NCBI GenBank assembly: GCA_016648135.1
Contig: JADDOH010024956.1
Coordinates: 1 to 64,000 of the forward strand
DNA: 64,000 nucleotides
Reading direction: 5' to 3'
From: Agrypnia vestita
Taxonomy: Eukaryota; Arthropoda; Insecta; Trichoptera; Phryganeidae
Part shown: positions 42,191 through 53,399 of the stretch, piece by piece
Numbering within the stretch: position 1 is the first letter of the stretch
How the letters are laid out: each line of letters starts with the position of its first letter
Notes under the pieces: model-generated
Told to the model about the DNA's origin: nothing
Seen by the model: the letters and a program-made list of their open reading frames with translations, nothing else
Databases searched by the model: none
Translations under genes and position numbers: made by a program

Positions 42191-43476
42191 TTAGGTCCTT
42201 ACATATGAAATTGGCGTTTAGTATGGGAGGAACATAAAGCCGATTTTTTTTTATTATAATATATTTATTTAATCAATGTATGTATCATTGCTATCTATGC
42301 ACTTTTGCCATCTCATAGGTAGTTCATCGATCCCTTTACTAAAAAAACCATACGGACGGGAATCAATAAAATCTTTGAAGGCGGTTTGGACTGCCCCATC
42401 GGAGTTGAATTTTTTCCTTTGCAAGAAGTTATCCAAATTTCGAAAAAAAGGATAATCTGTTGGGGCAAGGTCCGGAGAGTACGGTGAATGTCTTAGACAT
42501 TCCAATTGAAGCTCCTCTAATTTGGTAGCCGTCTGTTGTGCAGTGTGTGGTCTAGCGTTATCATGAAGCAGCAGTGGCCTAGAGCGATTAACCAGCCTCG
42601 GTTGTTTAGCAGCTAGCTTTTCCATCATGGTTTGCAGTTGCTGACAATAGACATCTGCCGTAATCGTCTGGCCAGATTTAAGAAAGCTGTAGTGAACGAC
42701 ACCAGCACTAGTCCACCAAACGCTCACAAGTAACTTTTTTGGAGTCAATTTTCGCTTGGGGCATGGTTTGGCTGGTTCGGCAGGGTTCAGCCATTGCGAT
42801 GAGCGCTTCCGATTATCGTACAGGATCCACTTTTCATCACAGGTAATGATTCGATTTAAAATCCCTTCATTATTGTGCCGGTTGAGTAATGCAACGCAGC
42901 AGTCAACGCGCGTTTGTTGATTTGCTTCACTCAATTCGTGAGGTACCCACCTTTCAAGCTTTTTCACCTTACCAATTTGCTTCAAGTGGATTAAAACAGT
43001 TTTATCACTAACACCGCAGCCTGCAGCTAACTCGGATGTGGTTTGCGATGGATCCGCTTCCACAATAGCCTTCAATTCTTCATTATCAACTTTGGTCTCC
43101 GGCCGTCCACGGGGCTTGTTCTGCAGGTCGAAATTTCCAGAACGAAAACGTTGGAACCAAAAACGCACTGTGTTTTCTTTTGCGGCACCGTCGCCATACA
43201 CATCATTAATCCTTCGAGCCGTTTCTGCAGCACAGGTGCCACGGTGGAACTCGTACTCGTAAATAACGCGATATTTCAAGTTATTCATTTTGTAAACTGA
43301 GTGACGCAAAGAAAAAAACAATTGAGGAAAAAACAAATGAATTATAATTTTCTAAACACAAATACATGAGTAAATAGCTGTATAAATTTGGATTTGGAAT
43401 TCCTAACCAAAGAGAAGATATTTGAGATCAAATTTGCCAGTACGGCAAAACGCCAATTTCATATGTAAGGACCTAA
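42191..43476 (-). mobile_element. Complete mariner transposon, TA target duplication
   Basis: 1286 bp, bounded by 29-bp identical terminal inverted repeats beginning TTAGGTCCTTACATATGAAA, with TA on each side (42189-42190 and 43477-43478). It contains one uninterrupted transposase gene. Size, TIR start (TTAGG) and protein type fit the mariner family of IS630-Tc1-mariner elements, close in style to the cecropia/Hsmar1 group. Identical TIRs and an open gene point to a recent arrival. Confidence 0.95.
42269..43288 (-). CDS. Mariner transposase (D,D34D), full length
   Basis: 339 codons from the ATG at 43288. I prefer this start over an ATG 16 codons upstream (43336) because mariner proteins begin just before the first helix-turn-helix. 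N-terminal HTH pair: YEYEFHRGTCAAETARRIND and the HTH with SELAAGCGVSDKTVLIHLKQ. Linker WVPHEL is canonical. The catalytic triad is complete: D in TCDEKWILYDN, D in LLHDNARPH, and D in YSPDLAPTDYPFF with exactly 34 residues between the last two. It cuts at the TIRs and inserts at TA. The family consensus SPDLAPSDY reads SPDLAPTDY here. No frameshift or stop is seen, so it may be active. Confidence 0.95.
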   Translation of the reverse strand: MNNLKYRVIYEYEFHRGTCAAETARRINDVYGDGAAKENTVRFWFQRFRSGNFDLQNKPRGRPETKVDNEELKAIVEADPSQTTSELAAGCGVSDKTVLIHLKQIGKVKKLERWVPHELSEANQQTRVDCCVALLNRHNNEGILNRIITCDEKWILYDNRKRSSQWLNPAEPAKPCPKRKLTPKKLLVSVWWTSAGVVHYSFLKSGQTITADVYCQQLQTMMEKLAAKQPRLVNRSRPLLLHDNARPHTAQQTATKLEELQLECLRHSPYSPDLAPTDYPFFRNLDNFLQRKKFNSDGAVQTAFKDFIDSRPYGFFSKGIDELPMRWQKCIDSNDTYID

Positions 43477-43499
43477 TAATTTCACAAATTTTTCAGCGT

Positions 43500-44555
43500 C
43501 CTTGAGTAGATAAATTATTTTTTAGCTCGGCGAAAAAAGTTTATTGAAGAGCAGTTATATGGAAAATATTACAAAACTTGAATCGTACTTATCTGCCATC
43601 AAAAGTATAGTTACACCGTTAGAGCACCGCGAGCTTTAAGAAATGCAGCCAAGCAGGGTGAATATATATGTATAATTTCGTAAAAATGGCAATTTTCATT
43701 TTTGCGTTGCTTTCTTGTGTAATTAATAATGAATGCTTCTTGAGGGGTGATTCATTCATCTACGCGCCCTCTTTGCGAGGGAAACGCGGGCGAGGAAACA
43801 TCCCCTCACAGGAAATTGAGGGTCACCCCTGCATCAGCTAGGGGTACTTTTTTGGGGGTGTAGAGTTATGCCTAAAATCACCAATGCTGAAAGGGAGTTC
43901 TGAAGAAGATATTAATTTGTTGATTCAACTGGTTAATTCGCACAACAATTTAAGCACAAGATTCGATTTATTTAAACGGAGAAAATTAGTATTTCTGAGT
44001 GATTGATTATGTTGACATATATATTTTTTTTTTCGTTAAAACTTTTCTCGATAAATTTATACTTCACCAAGACGTATACATAATAATCGTTGAATCTCTA
44101 TTATGTTCTAAAGAATCTATGCCATATTTCTAAAGGGTTAGAAAAAGAGGATGAAACATCAGAGTTCAATATCACTAACTATTGAATAAAATCAACGTAT
44201 AGTATATAAATCAGTCCAAAGATTGCTCGAAAATCGGTTTTAGAGCCTGAAATCAAAGAAAATAGCCCAAGAGAAACAAATTGAGCTAATTTATCTGCAA
44301 ACTATTAAGCTCTAGGATTAATTGTTGCATTATTAAAATTTAGACAAAAATATGTCAGCTAATAAGCCAATCATTGACATTCAGGACCGTGACCAAGGGA
44401 TAGCAATTAAAAAAATTGTAATACATTGTTTTTAATTTGAAAAATTTAAATTTGGATTCTAAAAAATGAAATAAAATAAATAAGTTGGATACACTAACCA
44501 TGGTAAATGATATTTCAGAGGTATACCGTGAGATTCCAGGGATATTTTGTATATG
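43500..44555. other. Non-coding DNA with one GC-rich patch
   Basis: 43740-43865 is GC-rich, with 'gaggggtgattcattcatct' and 'gaggaaacatcccctcac' showing short inverted words. No gene is supported. Confidence 0.4.
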
Positions 44556-44619
44556 TATAATGTAATGTACACAACCCAATAAAAACTGTCATTATAATAT
44601 TTCAACAAATATTATTCTT

Positions 44620-44760
44620 TTTTTTTTCAATCAACAAGAAACAAAAGACATTATTCATTTTGACAGTTATACAACACCCTGACAATGGAAAGGTTTTTTC
44701 CGAAACAAGTTAGTGTAATTAATCGAATAAAATAGTAGATACATACAAATAATAAAATCA
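44620..44760 (+). mobile_element. PLE 3'-end fragment, GGAAA family
   Basis: 'acaaaagacattattcattt' followed by a decayed hammerhead and 'taattaatcgaataaa' parallels 10470-10570. 5'-truncated; no coding sequence. Confidence 0.7.
44674..44716 (+). ncRNA. Hammerhead motif, GGAAA family (core mutated)
   Basis: ACACC, CTGACAA (G8 changed to A), unpaired T, GGAAA...TTTCC, GAA, ACAAGT (palindrome broken), T, AGTGT. Loss of G8, the general acid region of the ribozyme, predicts inactivity. Confidence 0.7.
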
Positions 44761-44954
44761 ATATTTTTTAAATATTATTCACTTGAAACGCACAGTTCAG
44801 ATTATCAAAATGTTAAGGACTTAAATAAATAAGGGTTCCATATTTTGAATCTGTCCCCTCGTATGTAAAAATAGAACATCAATGAATAAGTAGTTGCAGA
44901 TCTTCGCCGATACATTCGACTTAGTTGAGAATACGGTTCTCAGCTAATGTGTTG

Positions 44955-45165
44955 AATCACCCGGTGAGAGCCCGCTCTAGGCGTCGCGATGCACTAGGTC
45001 GGGTTCCCTGACCTTGCTCGGGCGGCGTCTCCCACTTGACGGCGCGGCGAGGCCTTCCCCTACATCCTGCAGCCCCATTCCTTACTTCCCGGCCCTCCTC
45101 GAGACCACCCCAGTCGGCAGGCAGCTTCAAGGGTGAATTTTTGTAGGGGGTGCGTTAAGTACTAG
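44955..45165. other. GC-rich island, function unknown
   Basis: Sharp rise in GC within AT-rich DNA ('gctcgggcggcgtctcccac', 'gacggcgcggcgagg'). No open frame with a motif; could be a regulatory element or a captured transposon piece. Confidence 0.35.
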
Positions 45166-45779
45166 CGCAAGAAAACACGGGCTTATTGATCTCGTTTCAA
45201 CCATTTCTGCAAAGCTGTTGCAAATATAAATAGTATCCTCTCATCTTCAGAGAAAGAAAGTCTGCCACGCATAGTTTTGAGGATTTTGTGCGCGAGTTTC
45301 AGAACGGTACGCGAAAGCGAAACCACAAAACAACAAATAAGAATGAAACCACACTTTTTTTTTGGGAAATATCATTTTTGTTTTAAAATTTACGGTACAA
45401 ACAAAAGTCGATAATATTATACACATTGTATATTTGAACTTTATTAATTGTATAAATTCATGTAGGTAGAGTATCATTACAGGATAACTACAATAATCTT
45501 ACATATTATTTATGCAAAGGGTTTGGGTCAACTTTCGACAGTCAATTGCCCCACGTCGATTGCCCGACAAACCAACTGCCCGACAGCCCAATTTCTGACT
45601 AAAAATTTCATTTTTAAGATTTTTTTTGCCTATTTTTGGAAGCTACGATCAAAATAATCATGAATGGCGCAGATAATCGATCGGTAATGAACTACCTTCG
45701 TGGTATTGCGCGCAGAATTACATTTTAAAACGTGTACAATTTAATATGAAAATATGATAAGGTTTTGTTTATTTATGTA

Positions 45780-46115
45780 TCATCATCACCATCATCACTC
45801 TTGGCTCTAGAAACCCTGGTGGGTCTTGGCCTCCTTAAAAGTCTTCCCCACTCATTTCCGTTTAGTACCAGCTCTCTTTAGTTTAGAAACTCCAAGGTAG
45901 ATATGTCTTGGAGGACGTTGTCGCTCCATCTTAATTTTGACCTTCCTAAGCTTCTTCGTCCTGTCGGCCTTGAGTTCAGCAGGGACTTTGGTGCTTGATG
46001 CTCGGTCATTCTCTCCACATGACCCAGCCACCGAAGTCTTCCCAGTTTTATAAATCTCCTGACGTTTAGCTCCATAAACAGAGTACAGAACTTTTTGTTT
46101 TTAGAGTACACTCAG
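45780..46115 (-). pseudogene. LINE RT C-terminal fragment
   Basis: Minus strand: LGRLRWLGHVERMTEHQAPK, GRRSLGRSKLRWSDNVLQDI, then ELVLNGNEWGRLLRRPRP and a D-rich end. It matches the common RT tail WLGHVERM ... GRPK.RW.D.V..D. A stop separates the two parts. A different lineage from the 34 kb family. Confidence 0.75.
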
Positions 46116-46454
46116 AGTACAGTCATTTTGCACGTCTGCGCCAAAGTCCATTTTCTAGAACCGATCCGAAGATACGCCTCAAAACTATATGTACATTTAA
46201 CAGTAAATTCGTGAAATTATTATGCATCTTTTGTTATTAAGAAATAAATACACTTCATGTACATAAAGTTTAGTAATTAGTAATATTTCTATTACTTTTA
46301 TTTATTAATTATTAATAATTGACGAAATATGCACTTCTCATAAATGCTTTTGCACTTTAAAAAATAATGAAAATTTTGTTTTAAATATTCATTCGATTAA
46401 ACGTGTAGAAATTATGATGTTAGAATTAAGGAGCACTTGAGGTATATAGCGTAG

Positions 46455-46590
46455 AGTAGCAATAATTATTCCAAATTTGCGAATTATATTTTGGTTATGA
46501 ATCGTTCTTTTGATATTAATAAGGGTTTACAAATTTTACATACAAATTATACAGAATTCCAGTTTGATAAATTAGAAATTTTGAAATAAG
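46455..46590 (+). pseudogene. Penelope-like C-terminal tail fragment
   Basis: The plus strand reads SNNYSKFANYILVMNRSFDI then NKGLQILHTNYTEFQFDKLE ILK. This corresponds to FANHLLENDHGFDKN..LSILHIN...LKLNNLESLEI at 10.2 kb. It is short, ends in a stop, and lies 150 bases upstream of a hammerhead of the AGGG family, so this is the tail of a second PLE lineage. Confidence 0.68.
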
Positions 46591-46741
46591 AATATATATA
46601 ATAGGAATCAGATCCTTTTTACAAATAGTTATCTTTTAAATATGTTTTCATGTTAGTACTTAATTATTATTTATTTCCTATAAATTATTTTTTAATATTT
46701 TGATTATCAATACTTTGATTTTTAATTTGTTAATATACATT

Positions 46742-46785
46742 GTATCCTGATGAAGGGACCATTGCCCCTGAAGTATGTTAACACT
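46742..46785 (+). ncRNA. Hammerhead motif, AGGG family (decayed)
   Basis: GTATC, CTGATGA (46747-46753), AGGG...CCCT, GAA, GTATGT (A15.1 changed to G), T. The 5' core and helix II are sound; helix III is damaged. Confidence 0.65.
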
Positions 46786-46894
46786 AGACAAACATTATAA
46801 ATAAAATTTAAGAAAGGACATCGAAAAAGCCACCAATAAATATGCGAATGCATTAGGACAGTAATAAATCACTTAGGTTAAAAATAGGCTTTTG

Positions 46895-47040
46895 TTTGAA
46901 CACAGACACCCCCAATTCTGAAGTCGGGAAAGTTCGGGAAAGGGAAGTGGTGGGGCCGGGGGCGCCCTAGACAGGAGGGCGGCGGAGTGCAGCCCTAACG
47001 CGTCAAGCTTGACGTAGGCCGGAAAACAGCAGGGTGTATT
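46895..47040. other. GC-rich patch
   Basis: 'ggggccgggggcgccct' and neighbours stand out from AT-rich flanks. No gene recognised. Confidence 0.3.
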
Positions 47041-47099
47041 ATTTTTTCTTATTAAATTCAAAAGGGTTTGTCTTCAAATTATTCAAACATATTTAACCA

Positions 47100-49150
47100 C
47101 CCAAGAATTTACTGGTATTTTAATTTAACACGCATCTTAATAAATAAATATTAAACGAAGATTAGATTTTTCATAGCATGATTTCCATTGACTATAATTT
47201 TTCCGCTTTAGTATGTTATTCCATATTAATTAAAGAGATACAGCTATAAATCTGTCTGCAGAAATTTATAAATATTCATACTTTTAAAAAGGATACGTTC
47301 ACATTAATGAAACTTTCTGACGCCAGTATTCAGTCTCTTTTTATATCACATACAATTTAATAATGTTTCTGCCGATTCTAAATATGTATATGTAGCTCTT
47401 CAGTGACCCCTAATTCCACAAGAGGGATGAGCGAAAGGAAACTGTACACATCCCCCAACCATCACGCAATAACATTTCATTACTCCAGAGGGTAGGAATG
47501 TTTAAATAGAAAAAGGATATTAATTTTTGTGTGTTTTATAAATTACTTACAACGGAATAAAATATTTTATTACAAATATATAAACATAATGCAATGGAAT
47601 ACTGTTGTTTACTTAGGATAGATAAATAGTACATTTTTATTTAACCAAGTTAAATTAAAATCTTCAAATATAATAATAATAATATTACGGTGTGAGCCAA
47701 TTGTCTGGAATTCCATAAAGTACAAGAGATTCTGCATTGGTACAATAAGATCTTGACGATTTCAGTATACTGTTGAAATGTTAAATTTTTCTATGGGGTT
47801 TTATACAATCGAAGAAGAAAATTATAGGCAAAGGAGAAACCTTCAGCGTGATCTATTGCCAGGTATCTACGAAAAATTTAGCTAACTTGCCTATCAGGCT
47901 CTTGCAGTCAGTACATTCAAACATAAGTTGTACGTATATTATGTAAATAAGAAATTTAATATTTACCTATCGAGATACGATGCATCAGTAATCTCTCAAA
48001 GCAAATCAAAAAGTTAAAATTTTCTTAAAATCAAACTTAAATTCATAAATCATTTAAAACTATAGCTTTTTTCAAAATAACTCCTATACTTTCATTATCA
48101 ATTTACATTTTATACTGTATTAATAAATAACTTGTATACACTATGTACCTATATATTATAACAAGGAATAAGAACTGTGGCTCCCTCATCAGACTCAAGA
48201 GCTTCTCTTCACTGATGAGGTCTACATGACTACCAAGTATTTAAAAAAAATGTTTAATCTGATATGTTATATATAAGAACTGCATTTGTACCATAAATTA
48301 AATAAATAAAAAAATCTGACAGAATTATTATGATAATTAAAGCTTATTTTGAAGACGTGACTACCTACTTCTGTTGTGTACTAGCATCCCCAAACAAAAA
48401 TTTTCTATATATATATACATAGTTAAATTCATAAGTAAACATACGTATGTAATAACGGCATCAAAAAATATTTTTAAATACGACTTGTGAACGAAACCTC
48501 TAAATTAGACAACGTTCTATAGACAGACAACAACTCTCGGGTCGTAAGAATTTGAAAAAAATGTGTACAACCGAGCCGTTTCTAAAATATACAAACTTCG
48601 TAAGAAGGGCGTTCCTCGCCCCCATTTTACAGCCCCTTGAATATAAAGTTTTAGAAGTATTCGAAGGGAATAGAAAAACTGAATTTACACGCATAGAACA
48701 TTTATCGTGGCCCGACAGCCAGGAAGGTCCAAGGAAATCCAAGTCAAATCCCCTTTGTGATAGGGGATGAAACGAGTATGTACGTCGTAAGCATTACCTT
48801 CAGAATGACGGGAAAATTAATGTTTCTGGAGTAATCTCCATGAGCAGATGGGAAATGTTGTTTACCCACGGTTTTTTATGATCGTCGCCACGATATTTTT
48901 AATTTTATTAAAATCAAAAATAACATTATATAAATATAACGTTTAGGTTCGTGACTTTGCATTATTGTTTTTTGTTGTATTTAAAAATATCATCATAATG
49001 AAGATTTAACATATTTATAATATTGATGTGGCTTGAATTCCAATGTTCGACACATTTACTCGAAATTATTTTTTCTAATGGTTTAGTTTTTCCTGTACAT
49101 TTAAATCTTTTATATATTATTCTTTGCAAATAAAATAAATTATTATTTTA
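47100..49150. other. Non-coding DNA
   Basis: No supported gene. 48490-48780 is more mixed in composition and gives short overlapping frames on both strands without motifs. Confidence 0.4.
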
Positions 49151-49194
49151 TTAATTATGATTGAGAAAAATATTCAAACGCGTATATTAATATC

Positions 49195-49480
49195 AATAAT
49201 CGGGTTATTGGTTTGACTGGGACCATTCCAGGGATTTGCCCTCTCTCCGGAGTAGAATCGGTCCAATAATTTGTGCGCAACCTGGCTCGGGGTCCAGGCC
49301 GGTGGCTGGATGACGTGGAGCGGTCCAGATCAATGCAGCTGGTGTGCATCTGCGCCGCTGCGTCTCTTGATCCTGACATTGATTCAGAGGCGAGCCCTTG
49401 AAATGGGCTAACTGTGCTCGCATTGGCTGTACTGTCGCCATATTTTGAGAATTTGTCATAATAAAACCTTGAAATGTTTA
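49195..49480 (+). other. Possible LINE tail remnant
   Basis: The plus strand includes RGPGRWLDDVERSR, reminiscent of the P.(T/R)W.DD(V/L) motif of RTE-type RT tails, in a GC-rich patch. Too short and degraded to be certain. Confidence 0.25.
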
Positions 49481-49727
49481 TAATTTTAATTAATCGCACT
49501 AGTGTGTTAACGAAAGTTATATATATATACTAGTTTAAAAAATGGATTATATTAGTCGAAATATGTGACGATTTCTCTCTCTCTCTCTCTGCATGACATG
49601 TAGTATTATGTAACTTAATGGTGAATATATATATATATGTATGGCTATTTCCAAAATTTATCCGAAAATGTTGAGAATGTTTATAAGAGTACCTAATAGT
49701 TTGTAAGAACAAATATTTATATAATCG

Positions 49728-49893
49728 AGGCGGCTCTCGTAGCCCAGTGGATATGACACTGGCTTCTCACACTGAGAGTTCCGGGTTCGATTTCCGGTGA
49801 GGTCACAATAAATCTAAATGATTTACTCAAGCCTGGGTGTCTTGTGAAGTATTTCGCTTCAGTAATTGGCCTGTTAAAACGTAAAAAAAAATA
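49728..49893 (+). mobile_element. tRNA-derived SINE, family 1, copy 2
   Basis: A box 'gtagcccagtggatatgaca', B box 'gggttcgatttcc', then 'ggtgaggtcacaataa', 'caagcctgggtgtctt' and an A-rich end. The clearest copy of the family. Confidence 0.85.
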
Positions 49894-50309
49894 GCTTAAG
49901 CGTGGACAATAGTTACATTTACAAATGAAGCAGAACTTACGCACAAAACTTGTGTGCATACTTGCTTAATCGACTATTATTTGTAACACGTAAATGTTTT
50001 TACGTGTTGTCTAAAACACGCAAAAGTTAGTTAACTAGCTATCTACCACTTAGTCCAGAGCTGTAATTAATTCTGTTTATGTGGATAAAAATATGAAAAA
50101 AGAAAATTTTATATTTATTTTCAGTTAGTTATCTTACAAGTAAAAGACCAGAACAGGTTAAAAGTTTTTGCTGATTCCGATGCCCGGAAGAAATAGTAAA
50201 CAAAATATCTGAAATACGCACGACTTTCCCGAGAATCCCTCACACAGGTTCCCCTTTTATTTCCACCAAAATAAGAAGTTCCCCTTCTTTTCTGATACCC
50301 CAACATTTT

Positions 50310-50460
50310 ACGTGGAGAAACGCACCCTGCCCACCTGCGCCAATTCCGTGACCGCGAAAGCCTGGCTCTTGAATCGCTGCGAAGGTCTACGATCGATACT
50401 AAGGCTGTGCACGATATTAAGGCTGTGCACTGTGCACCCCCCTACAACGCACTTGGTTTA
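50310..50460. other. GC-rich patch with a short duplication
   Basis: 'taaggctgtgcac' occurs twice (50401 and 50420 area) within GC-rich sequence. No gene. Confidence 0.35.
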
Positions 50461-50611
50461 GAAATTCACTCCGTTTATACTCACAGTATAATATATGTGC
50501 GTGTGTGAAGGCTTACGAATGTATTAATTTACATATATGTGGAGATTTACTGGTGTAGAAAAAAGTAGTAACGGGATACACTTATTGTAGTATATTTATA
50601 AAAATAATCAG

Positions 50612-50665
50612 ATTTTAGTACATTTCTTCACCTGAAAACGGGAGCATCGCTTTCGAAACATCATC
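50612..50665 (+). ncRNA. Hammerhead-like remnant, GGGAGC type
   Basis: ACC, CTGAAAA (G8 lost), C, GGGAGC-ATC-GCTTTC (six pairs including two G-T), GAA, ACATC. Again a single base lies between the core and helix II. Probably a further PLE hammerhead family, inactive here. Confidence 0.45.
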
Positions 50666-50754
50666 AATTTTTAAAATATGAATTAGTCTGGCTGATAATG
50701 TGAGCAAAATTCAGCGTTTTTTCTCATTAAATATAATTTTGTATAATTAATATT

Positions 50755-50822
50755 TGTTTTCACCACTTATTTATTGAAAATATCAACATGTTCCAATAGT
50801 CCCTTCGTCAGGATACAATGTA
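50755..50822 (-). ncRNA. Hammerhead motif, AGGG family, helix II truncated
   Basis: Minus strand: TGTATC, CTGACGA, AGGG, then a deletion that removes CCCT and GA, ACATGT, T, GATAT, 'tttcaataaataagtgg'. Helix I (GTATC/GATAT, with one G-T pair) is intact, which shows what the 25.4 kb copy has lost. Confidence 0.65.
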
Positions 50823-51345
50823 AAAATAACAAATTTAAAATTTAATCCATCTCGCCGTTTCCCAGAGGGGTAGGAAGAGAGGAAAGAACGCCACACTCTT
50901 CTGTCTTGGCATACCACTTTTGCTTCTTTATCTTTCATACACCTTCTCGTGCGCGCTCTTCGGTTGTTGAAGCTTCTAACATCCATCCAGCCATCTTCCA
51001 ATATTTTATTTATCTAGTTATGTCAGGTCTTTTTAGGCGCCCTCTTTTTCTTTGCCTTCACCACTAACCTGATAAATTTTCTTTATCCTTTATATAATAT
51101 CCTTTCCTTGCTCATCCGTTTCACATGGCTAAACCATCTCAGCGATTCTTTCTTTATTCTATATACTGTTACAACCAGCATTACATTCACTTCTAATTCG
51201 TTCATTCCTCACTCTGTCGTACAAAAATTTTCCTCACGTACGTCTCAGCGGCCATTTATCTACCGCATTAATATACTAACGTTCTTTTTTTTCTAATTCC
51301 AGACTTCACTTCCATACATCAGAGATGGAACTTCATTCCATTATG
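50783..51345 (-). pseudogene. LINE RT C-terminal fragment (34 kb family)
   Basis: Minus strand: VPSLMYGSEVWN, then a degraded middle, MAAETYVRKIF, LAMWNG, and KVVCQDRRVWRSFLSSYPSG at the 3' end, after LEDGWMDVRSFNNRRARTR. Same order as at 34.14-34.74 kb. Multiple stops. Its 3' end overlaps or abuts the hammerhead-bearing PLE end at 50.76-50.82 kb, so one element inserted at the edge of the other. Confidence 0.75.
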
Positions 51346-51349
51346 TATC

Positions 51350-52010
51350 GCTAGTTTTGCATCTTATATTTTTTTTATACTACAAGGATTCCGCAAGGAC
51401 ATGATAAATGAAATGTCACCAATAGATCACGACCTTCAATATAAAAGTAATAAATATTATTGCGTATCTTAAGGACTGCATTTTATAAGCATTTTTTGAC
51501 AATAAAAGTAAAAGTATAATCAGAGACGTTCATGAAAACTTTTTGATAAGGTTGTTCTTACATTTCAAATATTCTCTTCGTTGTCGATCTCTATTATTAT
51601 TTCGTCTAAATTTGACAGCGTAGCACAAATAATGCAGGATTTTATAATTTTGATGCTGTATTATATTAATTTTCAGTAAAATATAAACCAAAATGTTTAA
51701 GGTAGGCGTATAATATAGTGTTTTAAAAATTAAATAGTTAATGAATTGTAAATAAAACCACATTATAATGCAATCATGCGATCATTATGCGAATTTATTA
51801 TTTCTTTAAAGATGAACATTATATTTGATTTTAAATACGTAAGTATTTATAAAAGAACTGTAGGTAAGGAGTTTATTGATTTTAGAATTGACATTATAGA
51901 ATGATAAATTTCCTTGTCACGCGTCTATAAACAATCATCGATCACTCATATTTTAAAATATCCCTTTCCACGGGACACTTTTCTCCAGGTCTGTACGCAA
52001 ACAAGTAAAG
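51350..52010. other. AT-rich non-coding DNA
   Basis: Nothing recognised. Confidence 0.4.
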
Positions 52011-52014
52011 CATG

Positions 52015-52190
52015 TCCATACTACCCGGCTGCGTATAGTACGAGCGCTGTCTGGTGCAGCGGGGGCGGGGGCGATGCACCCACCCCCCACCCCCGGCCTG
52101 CGCTGGTTGCCACGGCAACAGACCAACCCTCGCTGAGGGAGTCTACCCTCTTATACATACTTCTTCGTGCAGCGGGATGAGGGTGCTTTC
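52015..52190. promoter_or_regulatory. GC-rich island with RFX-type X-box and GC box
   Basis: GTTGCCACGGCAAC at 52106-52119 is a perfect inverted X-box, the binding site type for RFX factors. 'gggggcgggggcg' near 52060 is a GC/KLF-type box, and a C-rich run follows. The rest of the neighbourhood is AT-rich. An intronic enhancer or a promoter is likely, but function is inferred from motifs only. Confidence 0.45.
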
Positions 52191-52713
52191 TTCTCGTTTC
52201 GTGCATAAGATTTGGATCTGCACTCTAAGTATAATATTTCAAAATATTCGAAAGAATTCGTTTTGTTGAATTTCTTGATATGTGAATTTATACTACCAAT
52301 ACGCTTGGTACCCTTATAACATTGAAAAAATATCCCAACTGCATTAAAATAATATTTTAAATTCGTAAAAGCATCATACTATCTCGACAACTAACAATTT
52401 ACAGGTTTTTTTTAAACTAAAACAATAATTAATGTTTTATGCAAATATTTTGTTAAAATGACGCTGACGATACTTACTTACAAAACAATTAACCAAACTA
52501 TTGCAGACGTCTGTGTCATCATCAAAACGATCTTTGTCTATGGTTTAACATAATTTTTTTATTGAAGTATTTCATTTTCTTTTAAAAATAATCTTTTGAA
52601 CCATTCCGCCACTGATAATATAGTCGGTAGTGAAATATTAGTAATCGTGAAAAGTCATTTTAAATACGCAAACTCTAAAACAATATTAATTGTTAATATT
52701 ATTAACAACTTTT

Positions 52714-52805
52714 GAGTAGCTTGTTGGTCTTGTGGTTAGGACACTGGCCTCGTGATCCAAAGGTTGCGGGTTCGAACCTCACTCCAGACTAGCAAGTTAG
52801 TTTCT
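52714..52805 (+). mobile_element. tRNA-derived SINE, family 2, copy 2
   Basis: 'cttgttggtcttgtggttag', 'gacactggcctcgtgatcc', B box 'gggttcgaacctc', 'agcaagttagt'. It has the best preserved tRNA-like head in this family and might fold as a tRNA pseudogene; no genuine tRNA is claimed. Confidence 0.75.
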
Positions 52806-52809
52806 ACCA

Positions 52810-53210
52810 TTATTTTATTATATTTTCAATACAATATTCTTAAAAATAAAAATACGTATCCCGCGCAATTATTTTAATTTTCGGTTTAGTTTTTGCTTAC
52901 GTTGTTTTTTTTTCATTGCTGTTATCATGGATTAATTAAAGACATGATGGATTCTTTAAAACTTAAATAGCATCTCGCGCTGTCATGCCACAATTTGAGA
53001 GTACAATGATTTTGTTTCAAATTACTTGTTTTATTATAAAAATGAAAATATTAACCAAGTTGAGTGGCTTTTTCCTTAAATTTTCATAGTCAATCCGGAG
53101 AGAGAATATGTTTTCTAATTTTGTTTTATAATCGTTGTGATACTTTTTATATAGTTAAAAGACGTTATTTAGTAACATTGTTTTCACTATGACAATTCAA
53201 TACAAGACGA
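52810..53210. other. Non-coding DNA
   Basis: No feature recognised. Confidence 0.35.
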
Positions 53211-53224
53211 AAAAATATCCATTA

Positions 53225-53391
53225 GTGACCCACCCTAGTGGACAGGACAGAGTATTGTAAGTATCCTAAACAGCGATCGTCGGTGGAAATCCAGGCACCT
53301 ACATGTGTATGTTAAAAATAGAAAGTTACAAACAAACGAACATATAAAGTCATACTTAAAATACCCTATACTGTCCACTAGGGTGGGCCAC
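53225..53391. mobile_element. MITE, 167 bp, TA duplication
   Basis: Ends GTGACCCACCCTAGTGGACA and its near-perfect inverse (CTGTCCACTAGGGTGGGCCA C) face each other, with TA at 53223-53224 and 53392-53393. No coding sequence. A TA target suggests a Tc1/mariner-class partner. Confidence 0.8.
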
Positions 53392-53399
53392 TAACGTTT

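Noticed and set aside
43038..43300. Plus-strand frames opposite the mariner
   Set aside because: Shadows of the transposase gene on the minus strand.
45535..45600. Tandem 'ttgcccgac' words as a terminal repeat
   Set aside because: Only a few short occurrences, with no mirrored end or known family.
49717..49959. Minus-strand frame with TSPEIEPGTLSVRSQC
   Set aside because: It is the antisense reading of the tRNA-derived SINE; the same peptide recurs at the other SINE copies.
52714..52805. Possible genuine tRNA gene
   Set aside because: Has A- and B-box-like parts, but the acceptor stem does not pair well and the flank matches SINE family 2.
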